Shown in pieces: positions 16,543-24,400 of a DNA stretch of 40,100 nucleotides (positions are counted from its first letter, which is position 1; each line of letters starts with the position of its first letter). The stretch comes from Candidatus Aminicenantota bacterium. Lineage in GTDB: Bacteria > Acidobacteriota > Aminicenantia > UBA2199. Location of the stretch: assembly GCA_016934475.1 (NCBI GenBank), contig JAFGST010000037.1, positions 1 to 40,100 of the forward strand. Reading direction: 5' to 3'. Made by a program: the position numbers and the translations under genes. The notes beneath the pieces were generated by a model that was not told where the DNA came from, made no database searches, and was given only the letters and a program-made list of their open reading frames with translations.

Positions 16543-17922
16543 GTGAGCGGCGGCTACGAGGCCACCATCGCCGCCTTCGACCGCCGCATGGCCGGCTACA
16601 TCCCACCGCGCTCGGCGTGGACGCCGGTCGACGAGGCGGTGTACGGGCCGCCCGACCCCTTCCGCGTCCCGGAAGCCGAGGCGCGGCGGCTGCGCCTGGC
16701 GGCGATCCGGTATTCCTTTACCCGCCATTACGAACAAAACCGCTTCTACCATAGGCTCTGCAGTGAGCACGGCTTCGCCCCGCGGCACCTCCGGGGCCCG
16801 GGCGACCTGGCGCGCGTTCCCATGCTCCCCGACCGCCTCTTCCGGGAATACCCCCCCGGCCGCGACTTCGCCCTCTGGCTGGGCAACCTGTTCAGCGGCG
16901 AATTGCCGCGCATCGTCGTCGCCAAGGCCGATCCCGGGCCGGACGCGGTGCTCGAGGCCTTCCGCCGGGCGGGGCTGGAGATCGCTTTCAGCAGCGGCAC
17001 GAGCGGCCGCCTCAAGTTCGTCCCCCGCGACCGCCCGACCTTTCTCGCCCTGCAATACACGTTCATGAAGTCGGTGGTCGCCATGCTGTATCCCCACTGG
17101 GACCGGCGGGCGCACGTCTACCTGATGATGCCCGATCCCCGCCGCACGGCCCTCTATGCCGGGAGAAGCTGCGAGGCTTTCTTCAGCGCCTTCGACCAGG
17201 TGCGGGTCGGCCTCGACCGCGCCGTGTCGGCCGGCCAGGTCCGGGCGGCCATGGGCGGCGGCGGGGGGGTGCGGGGGATGATCGCCCGAAGCCTGGCCCG
17301 GCGCGGGACGAGGCGGCTCGTCGCCGACGTCACGCGCTGGCTGGAGTCCCGCGAGAAGGGCGGGGAGAAGATCGCCCTGGTCGGGCCGCCGTTCGTGCTG
17401 GCCGCGGTGATGGACCGGCTGCAGCGGGAGGGCCGGGCGTTCGCCTTCGGCGAGCGAGCCATGATCGGCACCGGCGGCGGCTGGAAGACCCACGAGGGGC
17501 GGCGCCTGCCGCTGGCCGATTTCCGCGCTCGAGTGGAGCGGACGCTCGGCATCCCGGGCCGCCTCTGCCTCGACGGCTACGGCATGGTGGAGAGCAACGC
17601 CTTCATGGTCCACTGCCCCGAGGGGCATTACCTGCACGTGCCCCATTCGTTCTTCGAGCCGCTGGTTCTGGACAACGACCAGCGCCCCCTGCCCCGCGGC
17701 GAGTGGGGACGCTTCGCCTTCCTCGACGCCTCGGCCGCGAGCTTCCCGGGCTTCATCCTGACCGGGGACCGGGCGCGCCTGCTGGAGCGCTGCCCGGCCT
17801 GCGACCGCCCCGGGCCGGTGCTCGACCCGGAGGTCCGGCGCCTGGACGGCGAGGAGGCGAGGGGCTGCGCCGAGGAGGTTAGGCGCCTCCTGGCCGCGGA
17901 CCTGGGCGGGAGGAGGGAGTGA
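16543..17922 (+). CDS. LuxE/PaaK-like acyl-activating enzyme (acyl-protein synthetase family)
   Basis: GTG start; adenylate-forming motif AFSSGTSGRLKFVPRDRPTF, DGYGMVESNAF, FILTGDRARLLERCPACDRPGPVL. Confidence 0.85.
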   Translation: MSGGYEATIAAFDRRMAGYIPPRSAWTPVDEAVYGPPDPFRVPEAEARRLRLAAIRYSFTRHYEQNRFYHRLCSEHGFAPRHLRGPGDLARVPMLPDRLFREYPPGRDFALWLGNLFSGELPRIVVAKADPGPDAVLEAFRRAGLEIAFSSGTSGRLKFVPRDRPTFLALQYTFMKSVVAMLYPHWDRRAHVYLMMPDPRRTALYAGRSCEAFFSAFDQVRVGLDRAVSAGQVRAAMGGGGGVRGMIARSLARRGTRRLVADVTRWLESREKGGEKIALVGPPFVLAAVMDRLQREGRAFAFGERAMIGTGGGWKTHEGRRLPLADFRARVERTLGIPGRLCLDGYGMVESNAFMVHCPEGHYLHVPHSFFEPLVLDNDQRPLPRGEWGRFAFLDASAASFPGFILTGDRARLLERCPACDRPGPVLDPEVRRLDGEEARGCAEEVRRLLAADLGGRRE

Positions 17923-17923
17923 G

Positions 17924-18904
17924 ATGCTGAAGCCCTGGGAGGTCGTCGGCAGGGGGATGCTGCCGCCGTGGAGCATGGTCAGGGCCAACGCCCGCGGGCT
18001 CCTGGCCATCGCCCGCATCCTGCTGGGGAACCTGGCCGCGGTCAGGGCGCTGATGCGGCAGAGCCGGCGCTGGACCTACGAGCCCCCGCCGCGGGGCTAT
18101 GAGCTGCCGGAGTATGAGGCCGGCATGGTCAACCGCAGCTCGCGGAAGAAATACCTGCGGCCGACGCTGTACTGCGACTGCCGGGATCGCCGGATCACGG
18201 CCATGGCCCAGCGCCTGGGCGCCGGCGGCACGAGCGCCCGCGCCTTTGCCGAGACGGCCTTCGATTTCGTCAAGAGGAACGTCGCCTTCGAGATCTCCCC
18301 GCTGGCCGACGCCGCCGACGTCCTGGGCCGTGGCGCCGGGAGCTGCCTGCACAAGATCTCGCTGTTCGTCGCCCTGTGCCGGGCGGCGGGGATCGAGGCC
18401 CGCTACCGCTTCTTCTCCCTGACCATGCTCGACAACTACATGGAGCCCGAGTTCGAGCGGGCGCCGCTGATCAGGAAATGGTACGACGCCATGGGCTCCT
18501 TCCTGCTCCACGGATCGGGGGAGGCGCGCATCGGCGGCGAATGGGTCTGCGCCGACGTGGGCGCCGAGCCGCCTCGCCAGGCCGCCTCGGGCCTGCCCCT
18601 GACCCGCTTCGGCGAGGATTCGATCGGGCTCTGGCTGTTTCCCGTCCCAGGGACGATGTTCCGCAGCGAATCGGTTCCCCTGGGCCTGGGATGGCCCGCG
18701 AAGTTCCTGATGAAGCGTTTCGCCGGCACGGTGGCGGGATTCAACGCCGGCATCCTCGAGCAGATCGAGAAGGGGCGGCGGATCATCGAGGCGGCGGGGG
18801 GCGAGGCGGCCTACGATGCCGGGGCCCGACGGCGCCATGGGGCGACGGTCGCCGCGCAAGGGCTTCTTGAGCCCAACGAGCGCATCGTTTTTCAGAGGGA
18901 TTAG
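17924..18904 (+). CDS. Transglutaminase-like cysteine-domain protein
   Basis: ARAFAETAFDFVKRNVAFEISPLADAADVLGRGAGSCLHKISLFVALCRAAGIEARYRF (putative catalytic Cys), followed by LLHGSGEARIGGEWVCADV (candidate His/Asp). 1-nt gap after the LuxE-like gene. Confidence 0.78.
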   Translation: MLKPWEVVGRGMLPPWSMVRANARGLLAIARILLGNLAAVRALMRQSRRWTYEPPPRGYELPEYEAGMVNRSSRKKYLRPTLYCDCRDRRITAMAQRLGAGGTSARAFAETAFDFVKRNVAFEISPLADAADVLGRGAGSCLHKISLFVALCRAAGIEARYRFFSLTMLDNYMEPEFERAPLIRKWYDAMGSFLLHGSGEARIGGEWVCADVGAEPPRQAASGLPLTRFGEDSIGLWLFPVPGTMFRSESVPLGLGWPAKFLMKRFAGTVAGFNAGILEQIEKGRRIIEAAGGEAAYDAGARRRHGATVAAQGLLEPNERIVFQRD

Positions 18905-18914
18905 GGCCGCGGAT

Positions 18915-20267
18915 TCAGGGGGCGATCGCGATCCTCACGAAGGGCCCGCGCCCGGGATCGTCCACGGCGAAGGGGGCGGCCAGGGGCGAGCCGCAGACCC
19001 AGACGATCGCGCCGTCGCCGTTCTCCAGCACCGGGCAGAGGCGGCGCAGCGGCGCCGGCACCCCCGAGCTGCGGATCATCTCGAAGACCCCTTGTGCATA
19101 GGGCGCGTGGATCTTGCGGTACTTGTCTACGCGGCGGGCGGACCGGGCCCGCAGGGGAAAGAGGAGCTTGCCGGCCGCGACCAGGACCTGGGAATGATCC
19201 CGGGGCAGGAGGAAACGGAGGGTCGTCTTCAGGGTGATCGCCCGGCCGATCTCCGGGATGGGCCAGGTCCCCGGGCCGGTGATCGGCGCGTCGTAGTCGG
19301 CGATGTGAACCTTCTCCGGAAAGAGCCAGCCCTTGGCGAACTTCAGGTTCAGCCCCGGCAGGGAGAGGCCGCGGCCCGATTCCAGGCTCTCAAGGAAATC
19401 GGCGATGTGCTCGAATCCGACGCCCAGCAGGTTGCCCTTCAGGCGCCGCAGGTACTCGCGGGCCAGGTGGCGGGCCACGGCCGGGTGCAGGCCAGCGAAC
19501 GCCTTGGCGGGGAGGATCGAGCCCAGGAGCATGTGCCGCTCGAGGATCTCCCGCGCCAGGCCCTGGAAGAAGTCGAACTCGTCCTGGATGAGCAGAACCG
19601 TCCTGAAGATCCTCTCCTCGACGTCGGGGGCGGCCTCCCGGGCCGCGGGCATCAGGGCGTGGCGGATGCGGTTGCGCAGGAAATCGTGCTGCAGGTTGCT
19701 CGGATCCTGGTAGTAGGCGATGCCATTGCGCTCCAGGAAGGCCAGGACCTCGGCCTCGGAAAAGACGAGCAGCGGCCGGACGATCTTTTTTTCCTTGCTG
19801 GCGTAAATGGCCGAGAGCCCCTGCAGGCCGCTGCCGCGGAAGAGCTTGATGAAGAAGGTCTCCGCCAGGTCGGAGCGACTGTGGGCGGTAGCCACGCGGG
19901 AATGGGCGAAGCGCCGCGACAGCGACGCGAAGAAATCGTAGCGCGAGAGCGAGGCGGCATGCTCCAGGTTCAGCCCGCTCTCGCTGCGGAAGCGCCGCAG
20001 GTCGCGGCCGCCGACCTCCAGCTCGATGTTGTGCCGGGCGCAGAAGGCGCGCACCCAACTCTCCTCCGCGCCGGCGTCGGGGCGCAAGCGGTGGTTGAAA
20101 TAGGCGGCGACCAGACGGAAGGGGACGTGCGCCTGCAGCTCCTGGAGCAGGAGGGCCAGGGTGACCGAGTCCTTGCCGCCGGAGAAGCCCAGGATGACGG
20201 TGTCGCCGGCCTGGACGAGGCCGTGGGCCTCGATGTTTTTCTTGAATTCCGGGAACACGATTTTCAT
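18915..20267 (-). CDS. tilS: tRNA(Ile)-lysidine synthase
   Basis: PP-loop GFSGGKDSVTLALLL, AAYFNHRLRPDAGAEESWVRAFC, LNLEHAASLSRYDFF, VATAHSRSDLAETFFIKLFRGSGLQGLSAI. Confidence 0.92.
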   Translation of the reverse strand: MKIVFPEFKKNIEAHGLVQAGDTVILGFSGGKDSVTLALLLQELQAHVPFRLVAAYFNHRLRPDAGAEESWVRAFCARHNIELEVGGRDLRRFRSESGLNLEHAASLSRYDFFASLSRRFAHSRVATAHSRSDLAETFFIKLFRGSGLQGLSAIYASKEKKIVRPLLVFSEAEVLAFLERNGIAYYQDPSNLQHDFLRNRIRHALMPAAREAAPDVEERIFRTVLLIQDEFDFFQGLAREILERHMLLGSILPAKAFAGLHPAVARHLAREYLRRLKGNLLGVGFEHIADFLESLESGRGLSLPGLNLKFAKGWLFPEKVHIADYDAPITGPGTWPIPEIGRAITLKTTLRFLLPRDHSQVLVAAGKLLFPLRARSARRVDKYRKIHAPYAQGVFEMIRSSGVPAPLRRLCPVLENGDGAIVWVCGSPLAAPFAVDDPGRGPFVRIAIAP

Positions 20268-20304
20268 GTCTCTAGCGGGCCCTTTCTCCCTGGGAGAGAA
20301 AAAA

Positions 20305-20377
20305 TAGCGGCGGAGGGACTTGAACCCCCGACATAACGGATATGAGCCGTCTGCTCTACCGACTGAGCTACGCCGCC
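20305..20377 (-). tRNA. tRNA-Met (anticodon CAT); tRNA-Ile2(CAT) not fully excluded
   Basis: Full cloverleaf read on the minus strand: GGCGGCG TA GCTC AGTCGGTA GAGC A GACGG CTCATAT CCGTT ATGTC GGGGG TTCAAGT CCCTC CGCCGCT A; no encoded CCA. Acceptor and T arm look like elongator tRNA-Met. Confidence 0.93.
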
Positions 20378-20389
20378 GTTTTCGGGCCC

Positions 20390-20418
20390 ATTATACCCGA
20401 AACGGCACGGATGCGCAA
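20390..20418 (-). promoter_or_regulatory. Promoter TTGCGC-N17-TATAAT for tRNA-tilS transcript
   Basis: Reverse strand TTGCGC (20413-20418), TATAAT (20390-20395), 12 nt before the tRNA 5' end. Confidence 0.7.
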
Positions 20419-20480
20419 CAGCACGGGTCTTCAGGGAGGACAGAGAGAAGAGAGAGGGAAAGGCAGAGGGAAGACAAAAA

Positions 20481-20548
20481 AAATTCCAAATCCCAAGCAC
20501 CAAATTCCAAATAAGCTCCAAATTCCAATCACCCAATGATCCAAACAA
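20481..20548 (+). repeat. AT-rich 'CCAAATTCCAA' repeat, copy A
   Basis: attccaaatcccaagcaccaaattccaaataagctccaaattccaatcacccaatgatccaaac; near-identical to the reverse complement of 25923-25982. Confidence 0.85.
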
Positions 20549-20555
20549 AGAAAAT

Positions 20556-20669
20556 GTCAGTGTCGGTGTTGGCAACAGTTTTATTCGATCGATTGCTGTT
20601 TCAAATCACTTTTCACAAATCATTGATCACTTTGAATCCGCCAAGTTTCTTGCTGACACTGACACTGTC
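20556..20669. repeat. Imperfect inverted repeat with short tandem units
   Basis: GTCAGTGTCGGTGTTGGCAA (20556-20575) vs TTGCTGACACTGACACTGTC (20650-20669): 16/20 complementary. The right arm continues as gacact/gtcact hexamers to 20678. Confidence 0.7.
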
Positions 20670-20678
20670 ACTGACACT

Positions 20679-22034
20679 CTAGAACTTCTTGCTGGCTCCG
20701 GCGCCTCCCGATCGGCCGCCGCCGAACGAGGGCGAAGAGCTGCGGGACGTTCCCGATGAGGATGACGGCGGCGAGGACAGCCGCGGCGTGTTGTGCTCGC
20801 GGGTCTTGGTGTAACCGCACGCCGGATTGACGCAAGTCTCGGTAACCCGCGCCCGGCCGCCGTGCTCTTTTGTCGCCGCCACCAGGGTGGTGGAGCTGGA
20901 TTTCAGCGTTCGGCGCCGGCACTGGGGGCACTTGGAGGCCTTGTTCAGCTTGACCGCCAGGCGCTCCTCGGCGCCGCACCCGGGGCAGCGCCAGAACTCG
21001 TAGTCCATGCCGCCCGCCCTCTCCTCGGCCGCCTCCTCTTCGCTGAGCAGCGGGTCGTCCAGGGCGTCCTTGACCATTTCCATCGGCGCGCCGCACTTGG
21101 AACAGGGGAGGCGGTAGGAGGCCAGGCGGCGCTTCAGCAGCCTTCCGGTGAACAGGCGGCCGAAGGTGGCCAGCGACGGCGCCGCCAGCATGGCGATGAA
21201 CGGCGCGAGGAACTGCCCGCCGAGGTTGGCGACCAGGATGAAGGAGGCCACGGCCGCGATCCAGGCCAGGATGACGCTCGCGGGCGTTTTCCCCGCGATC
21301 TTGGCGCGCGCGGCCCGGCCGCGCGCCCTGTTGAAGCGCAGCAGCGTCCAGGCGCTGGCCAGGAGGGCGAAGGCCAGGATGCCGCCCGCGAAATAGAGGG
21401 AGGAGAGGAGCGGGTCCCAGCCCGGTTTCTTTTCCGCCTCCGGCCGCCGTGGCGCTGCGGCAGGGACGGGCTGTTCGGGCCAGGGCTCAGGATCGGCGAC
21501 GGCCAAAACGACTCCCTGGGCGGCCGCGGCCGTTTTGGCGATCTCGCGCGCGGCCAGGAACAGGCCGCGGCCAAAAAGCCCCTGGTGCAGGAATGGGAGG
21601 CCGCTGTCGTCCAATAGCCGCGAGGCGAGGGCGTCGGGGATGGTCGCCTCCAGGCCGTAGCCCACCTCCAGGCGCAGCATGCGGTCGTCGCGCGAGCAAA
21701 GGAGCAGCAAACCGTTGTCCCTGCCGGCGACGCCGATGGCGAATCTCTGGAACAGCTTCACGGCGAACTCCTCGATCGTCAGGCCGCCCAGGCTGCCCAC
21801 GGTGATCACGGCCAGCTCGATCGTAGTCTTGGCCTGCAAGTCGCGGCAGACGCCGTCGATCAGCACGACGTATTCGGGACCCAGCACGCCGCCGTTGTCC
21901 GTGACGAAGGCGCCCGACGATTGCCGCGGATTGGGCACGTCCTCGATCCTTTCCGCCCGCAGCGCGGGGCTGCGGAAGGAGGCCGCTAGAAGGAACAGGC
22001 AAAAAACCTTTTTCGCGAGGCAGGCAGCATTCAT
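20679..22034 (-). CDS. TPM-domain (YgcG-like) membrane protein with zinc-ribbon-like Cys pairs
   Basis: Signal peptide, GAFVTDNGGVLGPEYVVLIDGVCRDLQAKTTIELAVITVGSLGGLTIEEFAVKLFQRFAIGVAGRDNGLLLLCSRDDRMLRLEVGYGLEATIPD; later CSKCG, CPGCG, CPQC and a Gly/Ser-rich tail. Confidence 0.9.
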   Translation of the reverse strand: MNAACLAKKVFCLFLLAASFRSPALRAERIEDVPNPRQSSGAFVTDNGGVLGPEYVVLIDGVCRDLQAKTTIELAVITVGSLGGLTIEEFAVKLFQRFAIGVAGRDNGLLLLCSRDDRMLRLEVGYGLEATIPDALASRLLDDSGLPFLHQGLFGRGLFLAAREIAKTAAAAQGVVLAVADPEPWPEQPVPAAAPRRPEAEKKPGWDPLLSSLYFAGGILAFALLASAWTLLRFNRARGRAARAKIAGKTPASVILAWIAAVASFILVANLGGQFLAPFIAMLAAPSLATFGRLFTGRLLKRRLASYRLPCSKCGAPMEMVKDALDDPLLSEEEAAEERAGGMDYEFWRCPGCGAEERLAVKLNKASKCPQCRRRTLKSSSTTLVAATKEHGGRARVTETCVNPACGYTKTREHNTPRLSSPPSSSSGTSRSSSPSFGGGRSGGAGASKKF

Positions 22035-22156
22035 GACGACGTCTCCTTGGGTCCTTTTGCGAGCATCTCTCCGGACCGGCCATGATTGTATGCGAAAAGA
22101 AGGCGGATTTCAAAAGGGTAGGCGAAAAAAAAAGATTGTTGAAAAAGCCGGAATAG

Positions 22157-22176
22157 TGTAATATATTTATAATACA
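22157..22176. promoter_or_regulatory. Candidate GntR/YtrA-type operator overlapping promoter
   Basis: TGTAatatatttataaTACA dyad; TTGAAA (22139-22144)-N17-TATATT promoter-like match just upstream of the GntR gene. Confidence 0.45.
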
Positions 22177-22199
22177 ATGAAAACTGAGGGGAAAGGGAA

Positions 22200-22565
22200 A
22201 TGAAGCTGACGATCGACGCCAAATCGCCGCTGCCGGTCTACCAGCAAGTAATCCAAGCGATAAAGCTGGAGATACTTTCCGGAGGATTGCGCGACAACGA
22301 CCCGCTGCCGTCCATCCGCGACCTGGCCAAGCTGCTGCGCATTAATCCCAATACTGTAGCAAAGGCCTATTACGCTTTGGAAGCCGAGGGCTTCTGCGAG
22401 GGTCGCAGCGGCTCCGGCAGCCGCGTCAAGGTCCCGCCTGGGAGGCAGGACGGCCTGCGCCAGGCCATGCTGGAAGGCGAATTCAAAGGGTTTCTGGAAA
22501 AGGCCGCCACCCTCGGTTTTTCCCTGGACGACGTCACGCATTTGATGGAGAGGACAAGAAAATGA
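22200..22565 (+). CDS. GntR family (YtrA subfamily-like) transcriptional regulator
   Basis: LTIDAKSPLPVYQQVIQAIKLEILSGGLRDNDPLPSIRDLAKLLRINPNTVAKAYYALEAEGFCEGRSGSGSRV. Confidence 0.95.
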   Translation: MKLTIDAKSPLPVYQQVIQAIKLEILSGGLRDNDPLPSIRDLAKLLRINPNTVAKAYYALEAEGFCEGRSGSGSRVKVPPGRQDGLRQAMLEGEFKGFLEKAATLGFSLDDVTHLMERTRK

Positions 22566-23431
22566 GCCAACCGATCATCGAGGTCCGCGATCTATCCTTT
22601 GGCTATTCGCAAAAAAAAGTGCTTTCCGGGTTGAGCGTCTCCTTCGCCGCAGGGGAGTGGGCGGTGATCGCCGGCCGCAACGGAGTGGGCAAGAGCACGC
22701 TGCTGCGCGTGCTGGCCGGCGTTCTGCTGCCCGACTCCGGAACCGTCATCCGCTCCGCGGAGACGCCGCCGCAGAAGATCGGCTTCATCTCCGATCGTCT
22801 CAGCCTGTTCGAGGAGTGGGCGGTCGGCCGGGCCATCGATTTCCACTGCCGGGTGTTCGCCGCCGGCGGGTTCGACGACCGCCTGCTGCGCCGTTTGGGA
22901 GTGGGAGGCCGCGCCCGCATCCGCGACCTTTCCGCCGGCGAGCGGGCCATCCTGCACCTGTCGCTGGTCCTGTCGCAGAAGCCGTCGCTGCTATTGGTCG
23001 ACGAAGTGCTGCACATGCTCGACCCCTACATCCGCGAGCTGTTCGTCGAGGCGCTGATCGAGGCCATGGCCCCCTCGCCCAGGGAATCCGGGACCACCCA
23101 GGGAGCGGCGGTGATCACGGTCAACCACACCTTCGGCGAGATCGAGAGGCTTCCCGACAGGGTCCTGGTCATGGAGGACGGCACATTCGCCATCGACGAA
23201 ACGCCGGAAGCCCTGCGCGGCCGGATGAAAAAGGTTGTCGGCCGCCAGTCCTTGCCCGACTCGCTGCCCTGTCGTTTCAAGAGAACCGAGGGCGACTACA
23301 AGGAACATTACATATATCCCTTCCGCGAGGAGATGCGCGAAGGGCATGCCCTGGAGTTCCAGGACATCGCGTTGTCCGAGATCATCAAGGCGTTTATCGG
23401 AGGCGGTTATGAGCAGAAAAGAATGGCTTGA
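22562..23431 (+). CDS. ABC transporter ATP-binding protein
   Basis: VIAGRNGVGKSTLLRVLAGVLLPDSG, DLSAGERAILHLSLVLSQKPSLLLVDE. Confidence 0.95.
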   Translation: MSQPIIEVRDLSFGYSQKKVLSGLSVSFAAGEWAVIAGRNGVGKSTLLRVLAGVLLPDSGTVIRSAETPPQKIGFISDRLSLFEEWAVGRAIDFHCRVFAAGGFDDRLLRRLGVGGRARIRDLSAGERAILHLSLVLSQKPSLLLVDEVLHMLDPYIRELFVEALIEAMAPSPRESGTTQGAAVITVNHTFGEIERLPDRVLVMEDGTFAIDETPEALRGRMKKVVGRQSLPDSLPCRFKRTEGDYKEHYIYPFREEMREGHALEFQDIALSEIIKAFIGGGYEQKRMA

Positions 23432-24329
23432 AGTCGGCAAACAGTCCTTGATTTTCCTCCTGGCCATGGCCGCGATGAACCTTCTGCAGGTCGGCCTGGC
23501 AGGCCTGCTGGAAGGCACCCCCTTACCGATGGAAAAGATCATCATCCTGATGGGGCTCTGGCTGCTCGTGTTCGCCATGTTCCTCGGCCTTTCGCCCTTC
23601 GCCATGGACTCCAAACAGAGGGGACTTGAGTACCTGCTCACTCTGCCCATTTCCCGGCGCCGCCTGCTGTCCATCAAGCTCCTGCCGCGCCTGGCCGCCG
23701 TGGTCCTATTCTACCTGGCGTTCGTCCTGCTGTACTCCCTTTCGGGCCAAAGCCCGTTCGCGGGCGGCTCGGCCTTTTTCAGCCTGGCCTATTTCGCCCT
23801 GTTCTTCATCTCCTTCTCCCTGTCGCTGTACCACGAGAACTTCGTCGTCCAGTTTTTTATGGCCGCCATCGCCTGGTGCGGCTACCTGGCGCTGTGCCTT
23901 TTCGTCGTCCAGCTGGGCTTCTCCTGGAAATTCGCCATGCCGCCGTCCTGGGTGGGGGTGGGGGTTTGGCATGACCTATCCTACGACATTTCCACCCTGC
24001 TTTCAGCCATCGGCGTTTTTCTTTTGCTGCTGGCGCCTTTCGTGGCCTCCATTTTCCTGGTCTTCAAAAAATTCGACTTGAAGCCTGCCCGGGCCTTCAA
24101 CCGCCGCCAGCTGCGGCTGTTCGTCCCCCTGCTGCTGGCAGCCCTGGCCCTCTCCCTGGGAGCCACCTACTTCGTGCAGAAAAGTACAGCCCAGGACATC
24201 TCGCATTCGATTGTCTCCAAAGGAAGGTCAACAGAGAATGTCGGTTCCCATCATCTGCGACAGGGCACGGGGACGATGGGATACGCCTTCCCCGACTTGC
24301 GGAAGCTGAAATTCAAAATATTGAATTAG
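23409..24329 (+). CDS. ABC transporter permease subunit (ABC-2 type-like)
   Basis: MSRKEWLEVGKQSLIFLLAMAAMNLLQ... about six hydrophobic segments; overlaps the ATPase gene by 23 bp. The listed ORF starts further upstream inside the ATPase gene. Confidence 0.85.
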   Translation: MSRKEWLEVGKQSLIFLLAMAAMNLLQVGLAGLLEGTPLPMEKIIILMGLWLLVFAMFLGLSPFAMDSKQRGLEYLLTLPISRRRLLSIKLLPRLAAVVLFYLAFVLLYSLSGQSPFAGGSAFFSLAYFALFFISFSLSLYHENFVVQFFMAAIAWCGYLALCLFVVQLGFSWKFAMPPSWVGVGVWHDLSYDISTLLSAIGVFLLLLAPFVASIFLVFKKFDLKPARAFNRRQLRLFVPLLLAALALSLGATYFVQKSTAQDISHSIVSKGRSTENVGSHHLRQGTGTMGYAFPDLRKLKFKILN

Positions 24330-24400
24330 CGCTTTTCCCCCCCCCGGTACTGAGATATTCCCCCGTATTTCCCTATCTGACCTATACGCAGGAGGCACTC

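Noticed and set aside
14884-18018. 1044-aa minus-strand ORF
   Set aside because: Out-of-frame reading of the AmpG-like gene plus antisense of the LuxE-like gene; low-complexity Arg/Pro/Gly-rich.
20264-20575. 103-aa minus ORF spanning the tRNA and repeat
   Set aside because: Overlaps the tRNA and the CCAAATTCCAA repeat; not a plausible protein.
24337-24345. C9 homopolymer as a phase-variation switch
   Set aside because: Lies after the permease stop, not within or just upstream of a start codon; only mentioned as an assembly/frameshift check.
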